NCBI RefSeq assembly: GCF_038066595.1
Contig: NZ_JBBUTH010000010.1
Location: forward strand, 62,001-126,000
Origin: Pseudaquabacterium inlustre
GTDB lineage: Bacteria; Pseudomonadota; Gammaproteobacteria; Burkholderiales; Burkholderiaceae_C
Direction: 5' to 3'
DNA: 64,000 bases
The notes beneath the pieces were generated by a model. The model saw nothing but the letters and a program-made list of their open reading frames with translations, did not search any database and was not told where the DNA came from. The translations under genes were made by a program, and so were the position numbers. Of the stretch, positions 54,104-62,525 are shown one piece after another. Numbering within the stretch: the stretch's first letter is position 1; every line of letters starts with the position of its first letter.

Positions 54104-55641
54104 CACAGCGCCTCCAGCAGGTGGGTGAGGTCCTGCTTCTCCTGCTCGGTGTAGCCGATGCGGTAGCGGCGGTCGTAGTAGTCGACGATGTCGCGGATGT
54201 TGCGCGCCGAGCCGTTGGAGAAGTACGGCGCGCGCGCCGACAGGCCGCGCAGCTGCTGCATGGTGATCTTGCCGATGTCGCGGCAGCGGCCGGTGCTGAG
54301 CGCAAAGCCGGGGTCCTGCGTGTAGACCACGCGGCCCAGGTAGGGGTGGGGTTTGGCGTCGGGCCGGCAGGTCAGCTTGAACATCGGCAGCTCGGGCGCA
54401 CCGTCGGCATGCGGCATGTTGGTGGTGCCCAGGTCGATCTGGCCGGGCGCCACGTCCAGGCCGCTGCGCAGCATGTTGTGGCACAGCGAGCAGCCATCGC
54501 GCACCGGGTTGCCCAGCGGGATGTTGTTCAGGCCGGCCGAGTCCTGGATCAGGAAGGTGCGGCGGCTGTAGACCTCCACGCCGCGCAGGATGGATTCGCG
54601 CAGCGCCTGCTGCTGCGGGTTGGCGGCGGGGCGCTGCTTCCAGACCTTGAACTCCTCGTCCCAGCTGGGGTTGCTGGCTGTGCTCTGCAGCGCGCCGGCC
54701 AGCGCGCGAGCCAGGAAGTCAGGGCCGCCCTGGGCGCCGTCGGCATCCAGCGCGCCGGCGCCGCGGTGCTGGCTGGCGGCGCTGAACAGCACGGTCTCGA
54801 AGGCCACCAGCTGCGCCACCACGTCAGGCGAGGGCGCACCCTGCACCTGCAGATGCCAGCGCATGGCATCCATGGCCTGCGCCTGCAACGTGAGTGCACG
54901 GCCGTCGGCCATCAGGTTGCCGCTGCTGGGCTGGCCGCTCACCGGGTCCAGCATCAGCGGCAGGCCGGTCTTGGGCTCGAAGTCGAAGCCGGTGGCGGTG
55001 GCGTACTTGAGGTTGGCCACCGGCCGCGGGCGGCGGTAGACCGAGATCTGCGGCTGCGCGCTGGACAGGCCGTGCTGCGGATGGGTGTTGCAGCCGGTGG
55101 GATCGCGCACCACCTCGATGCTGAACTCGGGCGTGATGCGCTGGCCATCGGGCGCCAACGGCGGCCAGGGCCGGAAGATGCGGAACAGGCCCTTGTCCAG
55201 CAGCAGCGAATGCGAGGCGGCCTGGCCGGTCGGCAAGTGTGGGCAGTTGGCGCCGTCGATGGGCGCGAACAGCGGATCGCGCCCCTGCGTGGCTTGCCAG
55301 CGCGCACGGATGCTGGCCACCGACAGGCTCATGCCATCGGCCGGCTGGTGGCAGCTGACGCAGGCGCGGCCGTTGCGGCCCAGTGGCGTGAAGAACGGGT
55401 GGTTGCGCGTGTCGATCGGCCCGGCCAGGCTCAGCGTGGTGATGCGGCCGGTGGGCGTATCGGCCTCCAGGCGCTCGGGCAGGGTCTGGCCGCTGCCGGG
55501 CGCCCACCACTGCGCGGCGGCGCCGGTGAGGGCGGGCGACAGGGCCGAGGCGCCGGCCAGCAGGGCCAGGCCGGCGATGGCGGCGGCGGCGCGGATCACG
55601 GTGCGTCGCAGGCTCGGCGCCAGGCGGTGGGTGGCAGACAC
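54103..55641 (-). CDS. Di-haem c-type cytochrome (cytochrome c peroxidase-like)
   Basis: A 512-residue periplasmic protein with two CxxCH haem-binding motifs: CVSCH (~95) and CSLCH (~400). An N-terminal signal/anchor (VIRAAAAIAGLALLAGASALSP) precedes them. Wide spacing between the motifs and an extra conserved DPLFAPIDGANCP segment separate it from ordinary MauG or bacterial peroxidases. The GTG at 55641 has GAGGAAG 8 bp upstream. It overlaps the OmpA-like gene and follows the hydrolase by 11 bp. Role could be a peroxidase, an oxygenase (RoxA-like enzymes are also di-haem) or electron relay. Confidence 0.82.
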   Translation of the reverse strand: MSATHRLAPSLRRTVIRAAAAIAGLALLAGASALSPALTGAAAQWWAPGSGQTLPERLEADTPTGRITTLSLAGPIDTRNHPFFTPLGRNGRACVSCHQPADGMSLSVASIRARWQATQGRDPLFAPIDGANCPHLPTGQAASHSLLLDKGLFRIFRPWPPLAPDGQRITPEFSIEVVRDPTGCNTHPQHGLSSAQPQISVYRRPRPVANLKYATATGFDFEPKTGLPLMLDPVSGQPSSGNLMADGRALTLQAQAMDAMRWHLQVQGAPSPDVVAQLVAFETVLFSAASQHRGAGALDADGAQGGPDFLARALAGALQSTASNPSWDEEFKVWKQRPAANPQQQALRESILRGVEVYSRRTFLIQDSAGLNNIPLGNPVRDGCSLCHNMLRSGLDVAPGQIDLGTTNMPHADGAPELPMFKLTCRPDAKPHPYLGRVVYTQDPGFALSTGRCRDIGKITMQQLRGLSARAPYFSNGSARNIRDIVDYYDRRYRIGYTEQEKQDLTHLLEAL

Positions 55642-55652
55642 GAAGCGCTTCC

Positions 55653-57122
55653 TCAGGGGCGGGGGTCGGGCGCGGCACACGCGGTGGGCGTGGCGGCGCA
55701 GGTACGCGGCAGCGGGCCGGCGCGCTGCGCGGTGAAGTCGGCGTTCGGCTGGCCCAGCGCGCGCGTGGCGGCGTTCAGAACCTCGGGCGCCACGGCCCAG
55801 CGGCCGCTGTCGATGCGCAGCTGCAGCGCCCGCAGCGCCACCTGGTACTCGGTGGTGCTGAACGTGCAATGGCCGCTGCGCTCCAGCCAAGCGCTGGCCA
55901 CCAGGGACGCCGCCTGGCCCTGGCCTGCCGCGGCAGCGTCTGCAGCGTGGGCGCGGTGGGCATAGTCGGCACTCAGCTCGGCTGGAGTCATGGCATCGGC
56001 CACGGTCTGCATCAGCAGTAGCGGCGCGCCGGGGCGGCCGCTGGGCTGGTAGTGGCGTGCCATGTAGGCGGCGGCTGGCGGATCGGCCGCCACGCGCGGT
56101 GCGCGGGCCAGCGTGGCCAGGTCGTCGTCCAGACTGGCGCCGGCTTCGGCGTAGCGCTCGCGCACCCACGCAGCCTGGCCGCTGTGGGCCAGCAACGCGG
56201 CGTAGTCCACGCCGGCGTTGCCGCTGAAGTTGCCGCCGGCGCGGCGCTCCTGGTCATCGCGCGGCAGGCTCACGGCTTCCAGCAGGCCGCGGGGCAGCTG
56301 GGCCAGTCGCGCCGCCACGTCGTCATCGGCCGGGCGCGGGCTGCCGGGCACGGCCCAGGCCGGCGCCTGGCCCAGCGCCGCGGCCAGTGCGCTGCGGGCG
56401 CGGCCCAGCGGTGTGGCCTGGGCGGCATCGATGGCGGCCTGCCAGGCCAGGCGCTGGGCGGGCACCGGTGCGGCGGCACCGTTCAGGCGCAGCGGCAGAT
56501 CGCTGCCGGGCGCCACCAGGGTCTTGAAGGCATAGGCCGCGTCGAACGATGTGGCCATCATGCCCGGCGTGCCGGCGGCTGACGCGCACAGGGCCACACC
56601 GCCGGCAAAGCGCGCGCCATGCTGCTCCAGCAGCGCCACGGTCACCAGGCCGCCCATCGAGCTGCCCCAGGCGATCACCTGCTTAGGCCGGCCCACCGCT
56701 TGCGTGAAGGCGTCGAGTGCGGCCAGTTGATCGGGCACGGCCTCCTCGATCGCCCAGCCGGTGCGCGCATACGACGAGCCCAGCAGTGCGTGGCCTTGCG
56801 CCAGCAGCGCGGCGGCGGCCTCATCACGCGGCACATGGCGTGCCGGGTTGGCCGGCCCGCGCGCATAACCGTGGCTGAACAGCAGCAGGCTGCCGCGCCA
56901 GCCCTCCGGCACCTCGGCCAGCCAGCGCGCGCCGCTGGGCAAGGTGCCTTCCAGGCGGCGGGTGGCTGGCGTCGCGGCGGCCGCAGCGGTGGCGCCTTGT
57001 GCGTCGGTCTGCGTCCGGGTTTGCGCAGGCACGGCCTGCGGCCAAGACAGCGCGGCGGCCAGCGCGATCACGGGCCAGGCCGCGCGCAGCGCGCGCCCGG
57101 CGCGGCAAACGTCATGGGGCAA
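55653..57122 (-). CDS. Secreted alpha/beta hydrolase
   Basis: A 489-residue exported hydrolase. The signal peptide (AAWPVIALAAALSWPQAVPAQ) is followed by an alpha/beta fold with oxyanion motif LLLFSHGYARG (~85), nucleophile elbow WGSSMGGLV (Ser ~153) and a late His in ERSGHCTFST (~425). The start is TTG at 57122, supported by GGAGGA 9 bp upstream inside the preceding regulator gene; an ATG at 57115 is out of frame. Overlap of 11 bp with the regulator implies a shared transcript. Probably cleaves esters in the periplasm or outside. Confidence 0.85.
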   Translation of the reverse strand: MPHDVCRAGRALRAAWPVIALAAALSWPQAVPAQTRTQTDAQGATAAAAATPATRRLEGTLPSGARWLAEVPEGWRGSLLLFSHGYARGPANPARHVPRDEAAAALLAQGHALLGSSYARTGWAIEEAVPDQLAALDAFTQAVGRPKQVIAWGSSMGGLVTVALLEQHGARFAGGVALCASAAGTPGMMATSFDAAYAFKTLVAPGSDLPLRLNGAAAPVPAQRLAWQAAIDAAQATPLGRARSALAAALGQAPAWAVPGSPRPADDDVAARLAQLPRGLLEAVSLPRDDQERRAGGNFSGNAGVDYAALLAHSGQAAWVRERYAEAGASLDDDLATLARAPRVAADPPAAAYMARHYQPSGRPGAPLLLMQTVADAMTPAELSADYAHRAHAADAAAAGQGQAASLVASAWLERSGHCTFSTTEYQVALRALQLRIDSGRWAVAPEVLNAATRALGQPNADFTAQRAGPLPRTCAATPTACAAPDPRP

Positions 57123-57852
57123 AGAAGTGGTCCTCCAGCGCCATCAGGAACTTCAGGCTGTCGGTCACGTGGCGGCGCATCACCTTCTCGGCCGTGGCGG
57201 CATCGCCGGCCAGCAGCGCCGTGGTCATCTGGCGGTGATCGGCATTGGCCGACTTCAGCGCCTTGGAGTCGAAGAAGCGGTGGAACTGCGCCAGCAGCAG
57301 CGGCAGGCGCAGGCGCTCCAGCACCTCCAGCGCCAGCTGGTGGTTGGCCACGCGGCGGATCAGGTTGTGATAGTCGTCATTGAGCTGGCGGAAGTGGTCC
57401 TGCTGCAGCGCGCGCTCGGCCTTGTCCAGCGCCGCCTGCAGTGCGCGCAGCTCAGCCTTGTCGGCCGCGGTCCAGGTGGACTGCGCGGCCAGGCGGATGG
57501 CAAAGCCCTCCAGCAGCTCGCGCAGCTGGTACATCTCGATCACCTCGGCGCGGCTCAGGCGGCGGATGCTGGCACCCTTGAACTCCTCGATCTGCACGAA
57601 GCCCTCGGTGGCCAGCTGCTTGAGCGCATCGCGCACATGGGCGCGGCTGGCGCCGGTGGCGGCCACGATCTCGGCTTCCACCAGGCGGTGACCGGCGGTC
57701 AGCGCGCCCAGCTTGATCTGCTGCTTGACATGCGACACCACGGCGTCGATGGCCTGGCTGGGCGTGCGGCGCGGCTCGGCGCCATCGGCGGGCGGCACGT
57801 CGGCCTGCGAGGCGGTGGACGGGTCTTGCGAGCGGATGCGGCGGGTGGGCAT
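57112..57852 (-). CDS. GntR-family (FadR/FCD) regulator
   Basis: A 246-residue regulator. A winged HTH (~40-100; LVEAEIVAATGASRAHVRDALKQLATEGFV) is followed by the FCD effector domain (~110-235; with His residues of the metal site in DDYHNLIRR, DHRQMTTALL and RRHVTDSL). The ATG at 57852 gives a normal N-terminus; a longer start would overlap the preceding esterase gene. It sits inside the TonB-receptor operon. A 12-bp palindrome of FCD-operator type in the promoter at 62482 suggests that it controls both directions there. Confidence 0.9.
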   Translation of the reverse strand: MPTRRIRSQDPSTASQADVPPADGAEPRRTPSQAIDAVVSHVKQQIKLGALTAGHRLVEAEIVAATGASRAHVRDALKQLATEGFVQIEEFKGASIRRLSRAEVIEMYQLRELLEGFAIRLAAQSTWTAADKAELRALQAALDKAERALQQDHFRQLNDDYHNLIRRVANHQLALEVLERLRLPLLLAQFHRFFDSKALKSANADHRQMTTALLAGDAATAEKVMRRHVTDSLKFLMALEDHFFAP

Positions 57853-57959
57853 GGCAGGGGCCTGCGGCAAGGCAGGCGGGAGGCGGATACCCGCAAATTC
57901 TGGCGCGGCTGGCGGCGTCCGGCGCCCCGTGCGCAAGCGGGCGCGCGGTGCGATGGCGT

Positions 57960-59660
57960 TCATGGCGCCTGGCACACAAAGCTATCGGCCGCGGCGGGTG
58001 AGCCGGTGCCGCGGTAGTGCGCATGGGCCGGGTAGGGGCACAGCGGCCGCACGGCATCGGGCCACTGCCGGGCCAGCGCGCCGCTGGCGGCCGGGCGCGC
58101 CAGGATCTGCGCCGGGCGCTCGCCCTGCTCCACCCAGCGGATCAGCGGCGCCAGCGGGTCAAAGCGTTCCAGCCCGTCGCCGCCGCGGCAATGGTCCATG
58201 CCCGGCACGATGAACAGCGCGGCCATGCGGTCGGCGCCGGCCGCGCCGTACTGCGCGCGCAGCCGGTCCATCCAGGCCATGATGCCTGGCGCCTGCACGC
58301 CATGGTCGGCCGCACCGGTGTAGACCAGCATGCGGCCGCCGCGTTGCGCAAAGGCGTCGAAGCTGGGGCCGGGCTGAGACGGATCGGTGTTGGCGCCGTG
58401 AAAGTCCAGCCGACCCTGGGCCAGGCGCGGCGGCTCGGTGTCCAGATCAAAGCCCGCCACATAGGCGACTGACGATGAGGGGTAGGCACCGAGCGCATCC
58501 GCTGGTCCGCTCACCCCCGGCCAGCCGCGAAAGCCATAGCCCATGAAGTACAGGTTGGGCATGATGCTGTCGTAGAAAGCGCCCAGCAGCGGGCCGCCCG
58601 GTGCGCCGCCCAGGTAGGGCTTTCGCATTGCCCGCTCCATGCTGCCGGGCACGAAGCCGGGCCACAGCAGGCGGCCATCGCGCGTGGTGGCGCCGGTGTG
58701 GATCTGGCGCAGGCCCTCGGCTTGCAGGCGGGTGAGGCAGGTGCTGGGGTCATCGCTGGCGCCCCCGTCGGCGCGGCAGGTGAGAGCGCGGTAGTCGGCC
58801 TCGCTGGCGCGGCAGGCCTGGGGGTGGCTTACCAGGCCATCGGCCAGGCCATCCAGCGCATCACAGCGGGCCAGGAAGTGCGCGGCCACCTGCTGCAATT
58901 GGGCATCGCTGTAGGCGCGGGAGGTGTCGGTGGGCACCTGTCCCGCTGGCGTGCCGGCCACGCGCGCCACGATCTGCAGCACGTTCAGGTTTTGCAGCCA
59001 TTGGTCATAGACGGCCAGGCCGGGAGCGCCGGCCACCACGCCGTCAAAGTCGGCATGGCGCTGCGCCGTCACCAGCGCCTCGCGTCCGCCGTTGGAGCAG
59101 CCCACAAAGTAGGCATGGTGCGGCCGCGCCCCGGCCACCGCGGCCAGCAGCGCCTTGCCGGCCTGCGTGGCCTGGTGCACGCCCTCGTGCGCGAAGGCGC
59201 GATAGGCCTGAGCATCCAGCGCGAAGTGCGGCGCGCGGCCCAGGTGGCCCGAGTCCTGTGCCAGCACGGCATGGCCACGGCCCAGCGCGGTGCTGCCATC
59301 GTTCAGGCGGCCCAGCGCATCGCCCAGAACGCCGTTGTTGCCGCCGCCGCCCTGGAACACCAGGCGGCCGTCCCACCCGGCCGGCACGCGCAGCCGGATG
59401 TGGTTGCCATAGGCCGTGTCGGCCGGCGCGCCTCGGTGCTCGCCGATCACCGCGGTGATCTCGCAGTGCGGTGGTTGGCCGTCCGGCGGCGAGGCGATCC
59501 ACTGGGCCTGCTGCAACCGCAGCGGGGTGCCCAGGTCCAGGGTGGTCAGCGCGGCGGCTGCCGTGGTGGCATCGCACGCCAGAGGTGGCGTTGCCGCCGG
59601 CGCACACGGCGCGGCAGCTGCCAGCGCGCACAGCAACAGCGGGGAGCGGATGCCGGGCAT
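57960..59660 (-). CDS. Tannase/feruloyl-esterase-family hydrolase
   Basis: A 566-residue secreted serine esterase. The signal peptide (SPLLLCALAAAAPCAPA) precedes the tannase fold. The nucleophile elbow GCSNGGRE (~190) and the matching MDHC near the C-terminus form the CS-D-HC motif, in which two cysteines bridge the Ser and His of the triad. Relatives hydrolyse aromatic esters such as feruloyl, galloyl or terephthalate mono-esters. GAGGGTGG precedes the ATG at 59660, 8 bp after the TonB receptor stop. Substrate likely an aromatic ester taken up or met at the cell surface; inferred. Confidence 0.92.
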   Translation of the reverse strand: MPGIRSPLLLCALAAAAPCAPAATPPLACDATTAAAALTTLDLGTPLRLQQAQWIASPPDGQPPHCEITAVIGEHRGAPADTAYGNHIRLRVPAGWDGRLVFQGGGGNNGVLGDALGRLNDGSTALGRGHAVLAQDSGHLGRAPHFALDAQAYRAFAHEGVHQATQAGKALLAAVAGARPHHAYFVGCSNGGREALVTAQRHADFDGVVAGAPGLAVYDQWLQNLNVLQIVARVAGTPAGQVPTDTSRAYSDAQLQQVAAHFLARCDALDGLADGLVSHPQACRASEADYRALTCRADGGASDDPSTCLTRLQAEGLRQIHTGATTRDGRLLWPGFVPGSMERAMRKPYLGGAPGGPLLGAFYDSIMPNLYFMGYGFRGWPGVSGPADALGAYPSSSVAYVAGFDLDTEPPRLAQGRLDFHGANTDPSQPGPSFDAFAQRGGRMLVYTGAADHGVQAPGIMAWMDRLRAQYGAAGADRMAALFIVPGMDHCRGGDGLERFDPLAPLIRWVEQGERPAQILARPAASGALARQWPDAVRPLCPYPAHAHYRGTGSPAAADSFVCQAP

Positions 59661-59668
59661 GCCCACCC

Positions 59669-62410
59669 TCAGAAGCGCTTGCCCACGGTGAGCGACACCA
59701 TGCGGCCCACGGCGCTGACGTTCTGCGGGTCGAAGGCCAGCGTGCCGTTCTGCACATAGGGCGGCGCGGCGTCCAGCAGGTTCTGCACGGCCAGCGTCAG
59801 GTGCGTGCCCTTCAGCCACGGCGTGCCCAGCTGGCGGCCGAGTTCGTAGCGCAGCGTGAAGTCCAGTGTCGAGGCCGCGGCCACCGCCGGGTTGCCGGCC
59901 ACCGTGGTGTTGTTGTACGCGTTGGTGTGGTTGATGAAGGCATTGAGCTGGAACAGCCCCTCGCGCGCCCAGCCCAGCTCCAGCCGGCCGCGCAGGCGCA
60001 GCGGGTTGTTCAGCGTGTTGAGCAGCCCGCCCACCAGTGGCGTGGTGGGGGTGAACTGCTGGCGGTAGTCGATGATGTAGGTGCCCGACACGCCCGCGGT
60101 GAAGGTGCCCAGTGCGGCATCCCACACATGGCGCGCGGCAAAGTCCACGCCGCTGGTCTTGACCACACCGGCATTGAAGCGCCGGCCGTCGATGATGAAC
60201 TTGATGCCGGCCACCGGCTCGGTGGCGGATCCTGAGTACACCGGGTTGGCGATGGCCGCCTGGATCTGCTCGGCCGTGGGGTTGCGATTCACATACGCGG
60301 CCAGCTCGGGCCGCTGCAGTGCCGTGACATCGTTGCCCGGCGTGAGGATGCGGTTGCGGTAGTCGATGTTGAAGTAGTCCAGCGATGCCGTGGTGCCGCG
60401 CCGCGCATTCGGCCGGAAGCCCAGGCCCAGCGTGGCGATGTGTGCGGTCTCGGGCTTCAACCCCACCGGGTTGCCGCCCAGGTACAGGATGCCGTGCACC
60501 GAGGTCTTGCCATCGGCATCGATGCGGTCCACCACGTTCACGGCGCTGCCGTTCACCGGATCGGTGTCGCCCAGCGTGGGCGCGCGGAAGGCCGTGCTGT
60601 AGGTGCCGCGCACTTCCAGCCCTTCAGCCGGCACCCAGCTCAGGCCCACCTTGGGGTTGCTGGTGGTGCCGAAGTCGCTGTAGCGCTCATGGCGTGCGGC
60701 CAGTGACAGATCCAGCCGCTGCACGCCGGGCACGCCCTGCTTGGGCGAGATGAGCGGCACATAGGCCTCGGCAAACAGCGCCTGCACCGTGCGCTGCGGG
60801 TTGGCGCTGCTGTTGTCCACGGTCTTGGTGATGCTGGTGTTGGCCGTGGTGTTGTTGGAGGTGAGGTAGTAGGGCAGCTGGTCCTCGTGGTACTCGCCAC
60901 CCACGGCCAGGCGCACCTGGCCGGCCGGCAGCATGAACAGCGGACCATCGGCCTTCACGCCCACATCCTTGAGCGTGTAGCGTGAGTTGCGGCTGTTGTA
61001 GGCGCCCAGCTTGGCCAGCGTGGCCGGGTTGTTGCAGGTGAAGGCCGCGCCATCGCAGAACAGGTTCAGCGCGGTGGCGGCGTTGGTATCGGCCAGCGCG
61101 GCGTTGATGGCGTTGGTGTTGATCGACGGGGCCAGGTTGTGTTCCTGCGTGACGCTGTGCGCCACGAAGGCGCTGGCGCTCCACTTGTGGGCCAGCTCCC
61201 AGTTCAGCGTGGCGGCCAGCTGCTGCGAGCGCTCGAAGCCGGTGGACACCGCATTGCCCAGGTCGTTCAGGAACGAGTAGTTCACCGTCACCGAACTGCT
61301 GCCCGTGGGGCTGACGAAGAACGGGTTGGTGTTGCGCACCGTGTAGTTGCCGTTGGCGGCCACCAGGTTGCGGCGGAACTGGCGCTCTGTCCAGAAGCCT
61401 TCCACGCCCAGCTGCAGGCTGTCGGTGATGTCCTGGCTGAGCGAGAACACGATGCTGTCGCGGTGCTGCTCGGGCAGGGCGCTGATGCCCTTGGTGATGC
61501 TTTGCAGGTTGCTGGTGCCGGCCTTGAGGCCGCTGGCGACCAGGCCCACGCCGTTCTGCCCCGCCGGGATGGCATAGCGCACGCCGCTCACCAGCACATT
61601 GCCGGGGCTCGACTGCACCACGCGCAGATCAGGCCCGCCCCAGGGGCGCATGTCCTCGGTGTAGAAGCGCCGCGCGTCGGCCGACAGGGCTGAGCGCTGG
61701 TTGCGCTCCAGCGCCACCATCACGTTGCCGCTGCCCCAGGACTTGCCGCCGATCAATGCCACCAGTTCCTGGTGCAGGCCATCGGCCGCACCGATGCGCA
61801 GCTGGCCCTCCACGCCCTCGAAGCCGCGGCGCAGGCGCATGTTGACCACGCCGCCCACGGCATCGGAGCCGTAGGTGGCCGAGGCGCCATCGGTCAGCAC
61901 CTCCATGCGCTCGATGGCGATGGCGGGGATGGATGATGGATCGGTGAATTGGCCCGCCACGCCGCCCGGCGCCACGCGCCGGCCGCTCAGCAGCGTGAGT
62001 GTGGATTCCGGTCCCAGGCCTCGCAGATTGATGCCCGAGCCGACGGTAACGTTCTGGTTGGCGTTCTGCGTCGTGTTGGTGTGGCCTTCATCGGCGCCCA
62101 GGTTGTGGATCTGCGGCAGCTGGCGCAGCAGATCGGTGGTGCTGGCCGCGCCCGACTGTTCGATGGCCTGGCGGTTCATGGACGTGACTGGAGACCCCAC
62201 CGGCCCGGCGCCTCGGATCAGCGTACCGGTGATCACCACGCTGCTGTCGGCCGTACCGGACGCTGCCGTCGTCTGCTGGGCGTGAGCGGCCGGCAGCAAC
62301 GCTGCGGCAGCGGCCAGTGCGCACGCGCTGCGGGTCATGATCCGGCGATGGGCGTGGGGCGCGGTCTGGCGGGTGGCGCGGCATCTGGCTGGCGCGGTCG
62401 TTTGCTGCAT
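59669..62410 (-). CDS. TonB-dependent outer-membrane receptor
   Basis: A 913-residue active transporter of the outer membrane. A signal peptide (SACALAAAAALLPAAHAQ) is followed by a plug domain with a TonB-box-like start (~residues 50-180; LRGLGPESTLTLLSGRR) and a long beta barrel ending in the aromatic VGKRF. The ATG at 62410 has GGAGA upstream; an internal ATG at 62338 would give a shorter, more usual leader. It heads the six-gene cluster and is divergent from a P450. The ligand is unknown; the nearby esterase suggests an aromatic ester or glycoside rather than a siderophore. Confidence 0.93.
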   Translation of the reverse strand: MQQTTAPARCRATRQTAPHAHRRIMTRSACALAAAAALLPAAHAQQTTAASGTADSSVVITGTLIRGAGPVGSPVTSMNRQAIEQSGAASTTDLLRQLPQIHNLGADEGHTNTTQNANQNVTVGSGINLRGLGPESTLTLLSGRRVAPGGVAGQFTDPSSIPAIAIERMEVLTDGASATYGSDAVGGVVNMRLRRGFEGVEGQLRIGAADGLHQELVALIGGKSWGSGNVMVALERNQRSALSADARRFYTEDMRPWGGPDLRVVQSSPGNVLVSGVRYAIPAGQNGVGLVASGLKAGTSNLQSITKGISALPEQHRDSIVFSLSQDITDSLQLGVEGFWTERQFRRNLVAANGNYTVRNTNPFFVSPTGSSSVTVNYSFLNDLGNAVSTGFERSQQLAATLNWELAHKWSASAFVAHSVTQEHNLAPSINTNAINAALADTNAATALNLFCDGAAFTCNNPATLAKLGAYNSRNSRYTLKDVGVKADGPLFMLPAGQVRLAVGGEYHEDQLPYYLTSNNTTANTSITKTVDNSSANPQRTVQALFAEAYVPLISPKQGVPGVQRLDLSLAARHERYSDFGTTSNPKVGLSWVPAEGLEVRGTYSTAFRAPTLGDTDPVNGSAVNVVDRIDADGKTSVHGILYLGGNPVGLKPETAHIATLGLGFRPNARRGTTASLDYFNIDYRNRILTPGNDVTALQRPELAAYVNRNPTAEQIQAAIANPVYSGSATEPVAGIKFIIDGRRFNAGVVKTSGVDFAARHVWDAALGTFTAGVSGTYIIDYRQQFTPTTPLVGGLLNTLNNPLRLRGRLELGWAREGLFQLNAFINHTNAYNNTTVAGNPAVAAASTLDFTLRYELGRQLGTPWLKGTHLTLAVQNLLDAAPPYVQNGTLAFDPQNVSAVGRMVSLTVGKRF

Positions 62411-62481
62411 GGCTTGTCTCCGGGTTTCTTGGCCTGCATCACGGCTGGACGCAGTGCATCGTGATCCGTATCATGAACTTG

Positions 62482-62493
62482 ATTGTTAACAAT
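62482..62493. promoter_or_regulatory. 12-bp palindrome, probable FCD-regulator operator
   Basis: ATTGTTAACAAT is a perfect palindrome in the 115-bp gap between the divergent TonB receptor and P450 genes, 32 bp upstream of the P450 start. It fits the T-x-G-T...A-C-x-A type of site used by FadR/FCD repressors. The FCD gene of the receptor cluster is the natural candidate. The flanks are AT-rich, as for a promoter. Confidence 0.6.
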
Positions 62494-62525
62494 GTGATTA
62501 GCAACAAACCCGGAGACATGGCCGC

